Source: Bacteroidia bacterium (GTDB lineage: Bacteria; Bacteroidota; Bacteroidia; B-17B0; Aurantibacillaceae). From it: a DNA stretch of 64,000 nt. The position numbers and the translations under genes were made by a program. The notes beneath the pieces were generated by a model. The model was not told the origin of the DNA, searched no databases, and saw nothing but the letters and a program-made list of their open reading frames with translations. The stretch spans positions 33,867 to 97,866 of the forward strand of contig JAEUTQ010000017.1 of NCBI GenBank assembly GCA_016787445.1, in the 5' to 3' direction. Of the stretch, positions 55,001 to 63,520 are shown piece by piece. How positions within the stretch are numbered: position 1 is the first letter of the stretch; the number at the start of each line of letters is the position of its first letter.

Positions 55001-55447
55001 ACCAGTTTAGCCAATACCTATACAGGATCTGCAACTCCATATCCGGATGGTGCGGCAAACTATCTTTCTGCAGGAACCTATACAGTGCTCTTAACGATGA
55101 CGCAGCAGGTTGGAACTGTAACTTGTGTTGGAACCGCAACAGCTTTGGTAACGGTTGACTTGCCTTCAGCATTAACGGTACCTAATGTATTTACTCCTAA
55201 TGGTGATGGCGTTAATGATACGTTTTTTCTTCAAACAACCGGTTTGTCAAGTATAACGTTTACCGTGTTTGATCGTTGGGGTGTAAAAATGTACGATGTC
55301 AAGTCTGAATCCGGTAATGTTTCCTGGGATGGCAAGAATTTATTTGGAAAAGAGGTTCCGGCTGGAACGTATTTCTATCTTTTGAAAGCAACAGGACGCG
55401 ATCAAAAAGAGTATGAACAAAAAGGAAGCATGAGTTTATTCCGTTAG
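52085..55447 (+). CDS. Large exported protein with T9SS type B (gliding-motility-type) tail
   Basis: A ~1120-residue secreted protein: signal peptide (VFIVLALFAIILKVNGQ), an N-terminal head (~30-260; WSQVINLGFDFCYFG, a lectin/legume-like beta pattern), many PKD/Ig-like beta repeats with two Cys each (~260-1025) and a type B sorting domain starting VPNVFTPNGDGVNDTF (~1033), with FDRWGVKMYDVKS and AGTYFYLLKATG. Type B tails are recognised by T9SS and associate with SprF-like partners; the adjacent small secreted gene is not an obvious SprF. ATG 52085 (or 52088) preferred to TTG 52076. A terminator follows. Confidence 0.85.
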   Translation: MMKKVFIVLALFAIILKVNGQGMPFCPNITALSSTVPLCGGSCTTLSANVVAVNQTNTYSIQSIPYVPYSFTGGTAVSVGVDDVWSQVINLGFDFCYFGNTYQTCILGSNGQLSFSVTPPLPGGFNNWVISTAIPNTVDLPGNTICAAFRDIDPSFGGNMRYYFTGTAPCRALVIYWSNIPMFSNPGSCSGIPNSTFQLVLYENTNFIDVYIQNSTTCPGWNGGRGIIGIQNMNGTVAYSPPNRNFPNTWTALNEAWRFVPTGPQSYTVSWAGPSGPIGTGITQTVCPSSTTTYTATMNVTSCTGVNSTYTSAVTVTVSPNPPPVVTANVSSQLSCTSATNAANAVITSGTPGYTVNWAPPATMTGSTATTYSVSGMSAGVNTVTVKDANGCTGTTTLSVNPLPAVPSFSISAPSGTVLGCSPSTLNLIAVNTSTLANMSYTWTSASTGTFVGNPWVGGAPLGTNILTVTGMDATAGSCAVTQTIAISQVLTPVPVTVTPISRTLTCNGACASFTALTTTTTNITGQWIAPGNVPIGSSSSTPLLGCFNSPGTYTVVFIDGVTGCTGTQTVSVFANNTVPTISVTANLGYSITCSVPCVSLAISASSNIAPVSYSWTNVTSSVVSTPSNGGYSVCVPGNYIASFKDGNNCTVSQTVTVFIDTLRIIPTATTNLSSNSFTLNCKYDTLLATAISNPMLSANNYSWTVPPNLTTFTNQVSVNLSNITSTTSPTNYTVLCTNPVNGCVGRSRVSFYKDVFVPKYNAVFTPSAITCSNLCIQFSPQLASGTSTIPITFTFTSPAPTTTNNIPGSTFCSAGTYTMNYTNSQNGCSSVTTAIVPLNTVPPSTVPLSPVQIPCGQTTTVVTAGTTTTSTTYTYVWKGPMNSGFSCSNCYSTTVNMPGVYFVTITNTVNGCATTNSILVTTGSLDVSMTANPSSGFSPLGVSFENTTPFTSSSGTMTTIWNYGTGSSVSTTSLANTYTGSATPYPDGAANYLSAGTYTVLLTMTQQVGTVTCVGTATALVTVDLPSALTVPNVFTPNGDGVNDTFFLQTTGLSSITFTVFDRWGVKMYDVKSESGNVSWDGKNLFGKEVPAGTYFYLLKATGRDQKEYEQKGSMSLFR

Positions 55448-55450
55448 TAT

Positions 55451-55475
55451 AAAGCCCCTCCAACCGAGGGGCTTT
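55451..55475 (+). terminator. Intrinsic terminator after the type B cargo gene
   Basis: Stem aaagcccctc / gaggggcttt, 5-nt loop, followed by gttttt. Confidence 0.92.
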
Positions 55476-55517
55476 GTTTTTAACATTAAATAGTACACAA
55501 TACCTGTAAAATCTTCC

Positions 55518-55546
55518 CTAAAGGCGTAACCTTTAGCTTAAATTTG
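55518..55546 (+). promoter_or_regulatory. Promoter with upstream inverted repeat, second PorE-like gene
   Basis: Perfect -7 TAAATTTG at 55539-55546, preceded by a 7-bp inverted repeat (ctaaagg 55518-55524, cctttag 55530-55536) where the -33 box is expected, so this may be an operator or an activator site. Predicted start ~55553 favours the ATG at 55565. Confidence 0.45.
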
Positions 55547-55564
55547 CTTATAATAAACCGGAGT

Positions 55565-57577
55565 ATGAAGAAAATTTTATTCGCTTTATGGATGTTCATG
55601 TCCTTTGCGGTACTTTCTCAGGAAGAAGGAGAAAAAACCTATTGTAAGGAAATTGATAAAAAGCTTGAGAAACTATATTTAAAAGGAACGGATAGAAAAA
55701 CGCCCAAACCCGAACGTTTGAAATATCTGAGAGAATGTTTGCAGGAAGATCCTGATTTTGCCGAAGCTAATTTGTCAATGGGACTCGAAATCATCGTGCA
55801 TTGTAAATTGGAAGGAAAAGCATTTACACCGGCGGTTCCATTCTTTTTAAAAGCGATTGCGAATTGTCCGCAAATCCATTCAGAACCTTATTACTACATC
55901 GGATTTGATTATTATGAGCAATTAAAAAATGATTCGGCTATAAAGTACCTCGATAAATTTATCAAGTTTAAAGATGATAATGAGAAGAAATTCGGTAAGG
56001 ATTATGAAGCAGAACTCTCTCAGGCGAAAGAAATGATTAAATCGGCTAAAAAGGAGAATGAATTGAATAAAAAAGTTGTGCCTTTCGATCCTAAGGTTGT
56101 ATTGGGAGTTTCTACACCACGTGATGAATATCTTGCGTACATATCTCCTGATGATAAAATTTGTTTTTACGTTAGAAGATTACCAATCAATAATAAAAAT
56201 GTAGTCTATCAAACCGATAAAGAACGCGAAGCATTTATGTTTGCCGTGCGCGATAAAACCGGTGTGTTTAACGCCGGCGATGAAATGCCGTATCCGTTTA
56301 ATGAAACCTCAGATAATCAGGGCGGTTGTACCATCAGTATCGATAATAAATATTTATACTTTGCCATGATGCGTCATGAAGGAGGCGCTCAAGCCAATTG
56401 CGATATTTACATGAGCCGCAATGTGGATGATGAATGGAAGCCCTTTCAAAAATTAGGTCCGCAAATTAATCATCCGGTTTATTGGGATTCACAGCCTACC
56501 ATTTCTGCTGATGGAAATACTTTAATTTTTGCGAGTGATCGTCCCGGAGGTTTTGGTGGAATAGATTTATATGTGAGCAAGCGTGATCCTGTAACACATG
56601 TGTGGGGCCCTGCGGTTAACATGGGTAATAAAATTAATACCAGTGGCAATGAGAAAACACCGTTTTTGCATAGTGATAGTCAGACTTTATATTTCAGCAG
56701 CGACGGGCATTTTGGTTTTGGAGGATTAGATATATTTTACATTCGTAAGAATGAAAAAGGAGAGTGGGGCGATGCTGAAAATATTGGAAAGCCAATTAAT
56801 TCGGGTGGTGACGACACCGGCTTTTTTGTAAGTACGGATGCGAAGAGCGGTTATTTCTTTTCGGATGAAGGCGGTAAAGTAAATGGTAAAGGCGTCGGCC
56901 GTTATGATTTATATTCGTTTCCATTATATGAAGCGGCAAGACCGAAGGAAACAACCTTTATGGAGGCTAACATTAAAACTAAAGAAGGAGATCCGGTTTG
57001 GGGTGCTGTTGCAGAATTACAAAATGTGCGAACTAAGGAAAAAACATATGCTTTGGTAGATTCTACTACAGGAAAAGCTATGGCAGCCGTTGTGGTAGAT
57101 AAGAAGGATGATTACATTTTGACTATTAAGAATAAAGAACTCGCATTTTCCTCTGCTTTAATCAGTACTAAAGAAGCAAGTTTTAGCATGCCACCAAAAC
57201 CGGTTGAATTAATCACAGACTCTGTGAAAGTGGGAAGTTCATTTGTGATTAATAATATTTACTATAACACCAACAGCGCCGATTTAAAGGAGGAATCAAA
57301 AGTGGTATTACAAGCGTTCGCAGATTATCTCAAAGAGCATCCTAAAGTAAAAATCGAAATACAGGGTCATACCGATAATGTTGGTAATGCTAGTGCTAAT
57401 CAGGCCTTATCTGCCAATCGTGCATTTACTGTAAAAGCCTTAATTGAATCTTATGGCATTGATGGAAATCGAATAACGGCAAAAGGATTTGGTTCTTCAA
57501 AACCACTCATTGATAATTCATCCGAAGCAGGGCGTGCGAAAAATCGTCGCACCGAATTTTTAATTACGGAAGATTAA
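55565..57577 (+). CDS. TPR / PD40 propeller / OmpA protein, second PorE-like paralogue
   Basis: A 670-residue protein: signal peptide (MKKILFALWMFMSFAVLSQ), an N-terminal TPR-like part (~20-160; EDPDFAEANLSMGLEI), PD40 propeller strands (~180-460; ISADGNTLIFASDRPGGFGG, SDSQTLYFSSDG), a beta domain and a C-terminal OmpA domain with QGHTDNVGNASANQALSANR and KNRRTEFL. Same plan as the 10080-12140 protein, but the sequence is clearly divergent and has no acidic tail. An in-frame TTG at 55544 lies upstream; ATG 55565 chosen from the signal peptide and promoter position. Confidence 0.85.
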   Translation: MKKILFALWMFMSFAVLSQEEGEKTYCKEIDKKLEKLYLKGTDRKTPKPERLKYLRECLQEDPDFAEANLSMGLEIIVHCKLEGKAFTPAVPFFLKAIANCPQIHSEPYYYIGFDYYEQLKNDSAIKYLDKFIKFKDDNEKKFGKDYEAELSQAKEMIKSAKKENELNKKVVPFDPKVVLGVSTPRDEYLAYISPDDKICFYVRRLPINNKNVVYQTDKEREAFMFAVRDKTGVFNAGDEMPYPFNETSDNQGGCTISIDNKYLYFAMMRHEGGAQANCDIYMSRNVDDEWKPFQKLGPQINHPVYWDSQPTISADGNTLIFASDRPGGFGGIDLYVSKRDPVTHVWGPAVNMGNKINTSGNEKTPFLHSDSQTLYFSSDGHFGFGGLDIFYIRKNEKGEWGDAENIGKPINSGGDDTGFFVSTDAKSGYFFSDEGGKVNGKGVGRYDLYSFPLYEAARPKETTFMEANIKTKEGDPVWGAVAELQNVRTKEKTYALVDSTTGKAMAAVVVDKKDDYILTIKNKELAFSSALISTKEASFSMPPKPVELITDSVKVGSSFVINNIYYNTNSADLKEESKVVLQAFADYLKEHPKVKIEIQGHTDNVGNASANQALSANRAFTVKALIESYGIDGNRITAKGFGSSKPLIDNSSEAGRAKNRRTEFLITED

Positions 57578-58687
57578 TCAGGCAATAGCTTCATTGATGG
57601 AAGGCAATCCTAGTTTTTTTAACGCCCTTACATGCGCATTCAGCGCGTCTGTCAACGATTTATTTTCCAAATAAGGAATGTTATATTCTTCAGCGGTTGT
57701 CTTAACAATTTCTGAGATGGCGGGATAATGTACGTGACAAATACGGGGAAACAAGTGATGTTCCACCTGAAAGTTTAATCCGCCAACATACCAGGAAATG
57801 AATTTATTTTTTCGGGAAAAGTTAACGGTGGTATTCATTTGGTGAATAGCCCAGTTGTTTTCAATGGTGCCGCCCTCATTCGGTAACGGGTAAGTAGTGC
57901 CTTCTACAGTATGTGCTAATTGAAATACGGTGGTTAAAATGATTCCTGCAATAAATTGCATCCACAAGAAACCGTATAAATGCGGCAGGAAAGCAACGTT
58001 AAAAACCAGACAAGGAATTACAAAAAAGTAACTAAAGTAAATTACCTTATGTCCGATAATTTTCAGTAATACGATTCGGTTTTGTTTATCGGTGTTTTTG
58101 TTTACACCGTTTCTTTTGTATTGTACAAATTGAACAAAATCTTTAATTAAAGCCCAATACAAAGTAAGTATACCATAAAAGAAAAATGCATAAACCCATT
58201 GAAATTTATGATACCATCTCAACTCGGTGTGTGGAGAGAAACGCATGATTAATTTATCTTCTATGTCTTCGTCCATATCTACAATGTTGGTGTAGGTATG
58301 GTGTAAAACATTATGCTGAAGTTTCCAGTTAAAAACCGCTCCTCCGAGCACATTTAGTGTATATCCCATTATATCATTAATGGTTTTGTTAGACGAGTAA
58401 GAGCCGTGATTTGCATCATGCATTACACTCATGCCAACACCGGCTAATGCAAAACCCATTACCGACCACATGGTAGCCAATAGCCAAAAAGGGAGTGGAA
58501 CAAACACAACGAAAAAATAAGGAACAATGTAAGCTGATAGCAACACGATACTTTTAATTATCATTTGTGCATTGGCGTGCGGAGAAATTTTGTTGTCTCT
58601 GAAATAGGTATCAACTCTTTTACGAAGGGTAGAGAAAAATTCGGCTTGTTCGTTATTTGTAAACCGGATGGAAGCTTTTAATTGCAT
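57578..58687 (-). CDS. Fatty acid / acyl-CoA desaturase
   Basis: A 369-residue membrane di-iron desaturase. All three histidine boxes are present: HDANHGSY, NVLHHTYTN (preceded by Gln-His, QHNVLHH) and QVEHHLFP. The first box's HDxxH, second HxxHH and third QxxHH all fit the front-end-like acyl-lipid/linoleoyl-type desaturases. Four or more membrane helices. It introduces a double bond into membrane lipids or acyl-CoA; regiochemistry unknown. It abuts the convergent OmpA gene. Confidence 0.9.
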   Translation of the reverse strand: MQLKASIRFTNNEQAEFFSTLRKRVDTYFRDNKISPHANAQMIIKSIVLLSAYIVPYFFVVFVPLPFWLLATMWSVMGFALAGVGMSVMHDANHGSYSSNKTINDIMGYTLNVLGGAVFNWKLQHNVLHHTYTNIVDMDEDIEDKLIMRFSPHTELRWYHKFQWVYAFFFYGILTLYWALIKDFVQFVQYKRNGVNKNTDKQNRIVLLKIIGHKVIYFSYFFVIPCLVFNVAFLPHLYGFLWMQFIAGIILTTVFQLAHTVEGTTYPLPNEGGTIENNWAIHQMNTTVNFSRKNKFISWYVGGLNFQVEHHLFPRICHVHYPAISEIVKTTAEEYNIPYLENKSLTDALNAHVRALKKLGLPSINEAIA

Positions 58688-58771
58688 GTATGTTATTTTA
58701 GTTAAGTAAAGTATTACTCAACTATAAAACGAATTAAAAGAGGAATAATAGAGTAAATATAAGCATAAAAA

Positions 58772-59371
58772 TCACTTTTTACCCAATTTATAGATGATCG
58801 CCTCTGTATACCTGTTGGTCTTAATTGTTTTATAGACTAAAAAACCTTTCTCTTCCCAAAGTTTTTTAAAGGTGGGATTTAAATATGCTACATATACAGA
58901 AGTGTTATTGTTTACTGAGTGTTTTATGATGTTATCGGCTACTTTTTCCATAATCAAATCAGAAAAGGGATTAAAGAAATAAAAAGTGCCTGTGTCTGCA
59001 GGAATAGTATAATCAAGGGCATTTTGATGAACAAATTCGAAGGTGCTCTCCGGTCTTTTTTTCCGGTAATTCAGCGCGTTTTTGCGGACATCGGAACATA
59101 AATTGGCGTCGAGCTCTACACCAATGAGCCTGTTAAATCCGCAAAATTCAGCGCAAAAAAGAGCCCGGCCTTTCCCACTGCCGTAATCAATGAGTGTTTT
59201 GTTTTTAAGTTCTGATGGTAATTCATTAAACACACGGAGAAGCGCCAAATAACCCGCCCCTTGATAGTGAAAATTATCTTTATCGTCGGATTTTACAATC
59301 CCGGATGTTGATATGCCAAATTCAATTTCATATTGGCTTTCACTTTTACCAATAGCCAAAGTATTGAACAA
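58772..59371 (-). CDS. SAM-dependent class I methyltransferase
   Basis: A 199-residue enzyme. SAM motif I is LIDYGSGKGRALFCAEF, followed by RLIGVELDANLC (acidic residue binding ribose), motif for the adenine site near NALDYTIP, and FYFFNPFSD as the catalytic-region motif. The overall pattern resembles DOT1/histone-lysine-type or PrmA-like small methyltransferases; the substrate is not evident. Divergent from the Rel gene. Confidence 0.8.
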   Translation of the reverse strand: MFNTLAIGKSESQYEIEFGISTSGIVKSDDKDNFHYQGAGYLALLRVFNELPSELKNKTLIDYGSGKGRALFCAEFCGFNRLIGVELDANLCSDVRKNALNYRKKRPESTFEFVHQNALDYTIPADTGTFYFFNPFSDLIMEKVADNIIKHSVNNNTSVYVAYLNPTFKKLWEEKGFLVYKTIKTNRYTEAIIYKLGKK

Positions 59372-59428
59372 TCCGCGGTAATAAACTGAGCGAAAAAAAT
59401 AGAAAATATGTATAAACAGTGTTTTCAG

Positions 59429-59459
59429 TTTTGTATTTTTATAATTGATTGTAAATTTA
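59429..59459 (+). promoter_or_regulatory. Promoter of the Rel gene
   Basis: -33 TTTTG (59429-59433), 18-bp spacer, -7 TAAATTTA (59452-59459). The predicted start (~59466) excludes the in-frame start at 59445 and supports ATG 59484. Confidence 0.55.
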
Positions 59460-59483
59460 GTAAATCAAATACGTACCCGCACT

Positions 59484-61694
59484 ATGCAAATTGATCTTGT
59501 TACCGAACGAAAAGAAATTCTGAACCGCTACAAAGCACTCATCAAAGCCTGTAAACACCGTTTAGAAAAGGGTGATAAGGAAATGATTCGTAAGGCTTTT
59601 GAAGTGGCTGTTGAATCGCATAAGGAAATGCGCCGTAAATCGGGCGAGCCTTATATCTATCATCCTATTGCTGTTGCGCATATTTGTGCTGAAGAAATCG
59701 GATTAGGCGCCACGGCTATCGTTTGTGCTTTGTTACACGATACTGTTGAAGATACCGATTTAACGCTTGAAGATGTTCGTGGCTTATTCGGAAATAAAAT
59801 TGCACAAATCATTGATGGCTTAACAAAAATTTCAGGCGTAATTGATAATACATCTTCTATTCAGGCAGAGAACTTCCGTAAGGTGTTGCTCACCATGGCG
59901 GAGGATGTAAGGGTTATCTTGATTAAAATTGCCGACCGACTTCATAACATGCGCACGTTAGAGCATATGAAGCGCGATAAGCAAATGAAGATTGCCAGCG
60001 AAACTTTGTATTTATACGCTCCTTTGGCGCATCGTCTCGGATTAAATGCAATTAAATCGGAGTTGGAAGATTTATCGTTAAAGTATACCGATGATGAAGC
60101 CTATAATGATATAGCCGGAAAGTTAGCGGAAACAGAACCACAGCGTAAAAAATTCATTCAGAAATTTATCGAACCACTCAAAGAGATTTTACAAGAGCAA
60201 GGTTTTAAATTTAAAATGTTCGGTCGACCGAAATCTATTTATTCTATATTTAATAAGATTAAAACAAAAGGGGTAAAGTTCGAGGAGATTTACGATTTAT
60301 TCGCCATTCGAATTGTAATTGATACACCATTTGAACAAGAAAAATCTGATTGCTGGAAAGTATATTCAATTATCACTGATTTCTATCATCCATCTCCAGA
60401 ACGTTTGCGCGATTGGATTTCTACTCCTAAAAGTAATGGTTACGAAAGTTTGCACACGACTGTAATGGGACCGGAAGGAAAATGGGTAGAAGTACAAATC
60501 CGTACGGTTCGTATGGATGAATTAGCTGAAAAGGGTTATGCTGCCCATTGGAAATATAAAGAGTCGGCACAGGAAAAGGAAAATAATCTGGAGGGATGGC
60601 TTAAACGTATCCGTGAGTTATTAGAAAATCCTGATGCCAATGCATTGGAGTTTATGGATGACTTTAAACTCAACCTTTTCTCGGATGAAATATTTGTGTT
60701 TACGCCAAAGGGTGATATGAAAACTTTACCGAGTGGTGCAACGGCTCTCGATTTTGCTTTTGATATTCATACTAAAATTGGAGAGCAGTGTATAGGTGCT
60801 AAGGTAAATCATAAGTTGGTACCGCTGAGTTATGAAATTAAAAGTGGCGATCAAATTGAAATTTTAACTTCCGGAAAGCAAACTCCGAAAGAAGACTGGA
60901 TTGGGTATGTTATCACGGCTCGTGCGAAATCAAAAATAAAAAATGCTTTAAAGGAACAGCGCAAGAAAATTGCAGAAGGCGGTCGCGAAATACTGGAGAA
61001 GAAGTTTTACAAAAACAAACTTGATTTCACTCTACAAAACGTGAATGATTTCGCCAATTATTTACGCTTACCCAACTCTCAGGAATTATTTTATCGCGTG
61101 GCTTTGGGTAACGTGGATAATAATGAGATTAAAGACTATTTAAAGTTCAAAGAAAAACCGGAGAAAGGCGCGCATCGTAAAGGCTCCGGACAAAAAATTG
61201 AGCAGTTGGTGACCAGTGCGCGCGGTAGCAGCGATATGTTGGTGATTGGCGACGATATGCAAAAGCTGGATTATAAATTATCGGCTTGTTGCAATCCAAT
61301 TCCCGGCGACGATGTGTTTGGTTTTATTACTGTAGGTGAAGGTATCAAAATTCATCGCGTGAATTGTCCGAATGCAGTTAAAATGCTTTCCAACTATTCA
61401 TATCGTGTAGTAAAAGCGAAGTGGATGAATGAACATTTAATTTCATTCTTAGCCGGTATTAAAATCATTGGAACCGATGAACTCGGTATTGTAAATAATA
61501 TCACAAAGGTTATTTCGAATGAAAATAATATCAATATGCGTTCCATTAGCTTTGATACCGATGATGGAATTTTTGAAGGAACCATTATGGTCTACGTTCA
61601 TGATACAAAGCACTTAAATCACTTAATGGAAAATCTTAAAAAGGTGAAGGGTGTTACCAATGTGCTTCGTATTGATGAAAAGCAGGAGAAATAA
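59484..61694 (+). CDS. rel: RelA/SpoT-family (p)ppGpp synthetase/hydrolase
   Basis: A 736-residue stringent-response enzyme. In order: HD hydrolase (ALLHDTVEDTDLT, intact HD/ED pairs), synthetase (KFKMFGRPKSIYSIFNKIK, TPKSNGYESLHTTV), TGS domain (FVFTPKGDMKTLPSGATALD), a zinc-finger-like CC region (LSACCNPIPGDDVFGF) and an ACT domain (DELGIVNNITKVISNENNIN). Complete catalytic motifs in both halves suggest a bifunctional Rel, as usual for the phylum. The open frame starts earlier (59445), but ATG 59484 gives the family N-terminus. Monocistronic from its own promoter; the GT2-DUF2062 gene begins 45 bp later. Confidence 0.95.
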   Translation: MQIDLVTERKEILNRYKALIKACKHRLEKGDKEMIRKAFEVAVESHKEMRRKSGEPYIYHPIAVAHICAEEIGLGATAIVCALLHDTVEDTDLTLEDVRGLFGNKIAQIIDGLTKISGVIDNTSSIQAENFRKVLLTMAEDVRVILIKIADRLHNMRTLEHMKRDKQMKIASETLYLYAPLAHRLGLNAIKSELEDLSLKYTDDEAYNDIAGKLAETEPQRKKFIQKFIEPLKEILQEQGFKFKMFGRPKSIYSIFNKIKTKGVKFEEIYDLFAIRIVIDTPFEQEKSDCWKVYSIITDFYHPSPERLRDWISTPKSNGYESLHTTVMGPEGKWVEVQIRTVRMDELAEKGYAAHWKYKESAQEKENNLEGWLKRIRELLENPDANALEFMDDFKLNLFSDEIFVFTPKGDMKTLPSGATALDFAFDIHTKIGEQCIGAKVNHKLVPLSYEIKSGDQIEILTSGKQTPKEDWIGYVITARAKSKIKNALKEQRKKIAEGGREILEKKFYKNKLDFTLQNVNDFANYLRLPNSQELFYRVALGNVDNNEIKDYLKFKEKPEKGAHRKGSGQKIEQLVTSARGSSDMLVIGDDMQKLDYKLSACCNPIPGDDVFGFITVGEGIKIHRVNCPNAVKMLSNYSYRVVKAKWMNEHLISFLAGIKIIGTDELGIVNNITKVISNENNINMRSISFDTDDGIFEGTIMVYVHDTKHLNHLMENLKKVKGVTNVLRIDEKQEK

Positions 61695-61739
61695 TTCAAA
61701 CAAATAAGCAATTTCTTTGTTATTTTCGCATTGATTCTA

Positions 61740-62924
61740 ATGACTGACAAAGAAATAACAAAATCCAAATTCAAAGCTTTAAGAGCTTGTGTTCTTATTC
61801 CCACCTATAATAACGCTAAGACTTTAGAAGCCGTTATTTCAACAACACTGGAATATTGTGATGATGTTATTGTTGTGAACGACGGTGCTACCGATTCAAC
61901 CCCGGATATCATTTCAAAATTCAAGAACATTGCTGTATTTAAACATGAAGTAAACAAAGGCAAAGGCATGGCTTTGCGTAACGGATTTAAAAAGGCATTA
62001 GAGCTAGGATTTGATTATGTAATTACAATCGACAGCGACGGGCAGCATTATCCGGAAGATTTTATCACTTTCTTAAATAAGGTGGAGGAAGTTCCGAACA
62101 GTTTGATAATTGGTGCCCGAAATATGGCGGTGGATAATGTGCCGGGCAAAAGCACCTTCGGTAACAAGTTCAGTAATTTTTGGTTTTGGGTAGAAACCGG
62201 AATTAAATTACCGGATACACAAAGCGGATATCGTTTGTATCCTGTAAAGCGCATGCGCAACATTTGGTTATTTACTACCAAGTTTGAATTGGAGATTGAG
62301 GTTATTGTGAAAGCGGCTTGGAGAGGAATTCCAGTGATTTCTGTTCCTGTAAAAGTGTATTATGCACCGCAAGGAGAACGCGTCACACATTTTCGTCCTG
62401 GTAAGGATTTCACCCGCATCAGTTTTTTGAATACGTATCTGTGCATTTTGGCCGCGTTATTTTGGAGGCCTGTCATGTTGCTTAGGAAATTTACGCTAAG
62501 CAACCTGAAAAAAGTATGGCGTGAAGAAATTGTGGCGCGTCATGAAAGTCCGATGAAGAAAGCGAGTTCAGTAGCACTCGGATTGTTTTTTGGAATTGTT
62601 CCAATTTGGGGATTTCAATTTGCAACAGCGCTTCTGCTCGCACATTTTTTGAAACTTAACAAAGTGGTTGTTGGTTTAGTGGCGCAGATAAGCGTTCCGC
62701 CCATGATACCATTTATATTATATGCCAGCGTAAAAACCGGCGAATTGGTTCTTTCTGAAAAAGTAAATCTTGATTTAAATAAAATCCTCACCGTTGATGC
62801 ACTTAAGAATGTTTACGTTTATACTGTGGGTGCAACAGTGTTATCTGTTGTAGTAGCTGTGGCCGGATTTTTGATTACCCTTATCTCTTTAAAGGCTTTC
62901 AGATACAAGCCAAATCAAGCTTAA
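61740..62924 (+). CDS. GT2 glycosyltransferase-DUF2062 fusion
   Basis: A 394-residue fusion. Residues 1-230: GT2 with LIPTYNNAKTLEAV, VIVVNDGATDSTPDII, ITIDSDGQHYPEDF (DxD) and QSGYRLYPV (polyprenyl-phosphate-type signature). Residues ~260-394: DUF2062, a membrane domain with ALGLFFGIVPIWGFQ and LLAHFLKLNKVVVGL, four helices. This fusion occurs in Bacteroidota and is thought to work in glycolipid synthesis with acyltransferases. Start at ATG 61740, rather than the TTG at 61731. It overlaps the next gene by 1 bp (TAATG). Confidence 0.88.
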   Translation: MTDKEITKSKFKALRACVLIPTYNNAKTLEAVISTTLEYCDDVIVVNDGATDSTPDIISKFKNIAVFKHEVNKGKGMALRNGFKKALELGFDYVITIDSDGQHYPEDFITFLNKVEEVPNSLIIGARNMAVDNVPGKSTFGNKFSNFWFWVETGIKLPDTQSGYRLYPVKRMRNIWLFTTKFELEIEVIVKAAWRGIPVISVPVKVYYAPQGERVTHFRPGKDFTRISFLNTYLCILAALFWRPVMLLRKFTLSNLKKVWREEIVARHESPMKKASSVALGLFFGIVPIWGFQFATALLLAHFLKLNKVVVGLVAQISVPPMIPFILYASVKTGELVLSEKVNLDLNKILTVDALKNVYVYTVGATVLSVVVAVAGFLITLISLKAFRYKPNQA

Positions 62925-63520
62925 TGCATAGCTATTTTATAATTTACAAACCTTATAAAATGGTATCACAATTTGTGAGTCCGCATAAATTACGATTGTT
63001 GTGCGATTTAGAATACGATTTTCCTGAGGGGACCAATGCTGTGGGACGATTAGATAATGACAGCGAAGGCTTATTGATTTTAACGAATGATAAAAGTTTG
63101 GTAGGAAGGTTGATGCATCCCGACAGGAAAGTAGCAAAACGATATGTTGTACAAGTTGAAAAAGTAGTGACACCTGAAAAATTGCAAATCCTCAGAACAG
63201 GCGTAGATATTTTAGTGAAGGGAAAGGGAGAGTATCATACAAAAGAATGTGAAGTAAATATTATTGACAAGCCTGGTTATTTGCCACCGCGCGGTCATGA
63301 ATTCAGGGCTGATTTACCGCAGACTTGGTTAGAGTTTGTTTTAAAAGAGGGAAAGAACCGTCAGATACGAAAAATGTGCAGTGCAGTAAGGCACGATTGT
63401 AAGCGATTAATCAGAACACACATTGAAGATGTAAATATAATCGGTATGCAACCCGGTGAGGTAAAAGAAATCAGCAGAGAAGAGTTGTTTACAAAGTTGA
63501 AGCTTTCAATAGAAGATTAG
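62924..63520 (+). CDS. rluE: RluE-type rRNA pseudouridine synthase
   Basis: A 198-residue RsuA/RluE-family enzyme without an S4 domain. The catalytic Asp lies in VGRLDNDSEGLLILTND; KRYVVQVE and KEGKNRQIRKMCSA are the other signatures. RluE makes pseudouridine in 23S rRNA helix 89 region; the symbol is by homology. Overlaps the fusion gene by 1 bp. Followed by a structured, gene-free element. Confidence 0.88.
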   Translation: MHSYFIIYKPYKMVSQFVSPHKLRLLCDLEYDFPEGTNAVGRLDNDSEGLLILTNDKSLVGRLMHPDRKVAKRYVVQVEKVVTPEKLQILRTGVDILVKGKGEYHTKECEVNIIDKPGYLPPRGHEFRADLPQTWLEFVLKEGKNRQIRKMCSAVRHDCKRLIRTHIEDVNIIGMQPGEVKEISREELFTKLKLSIED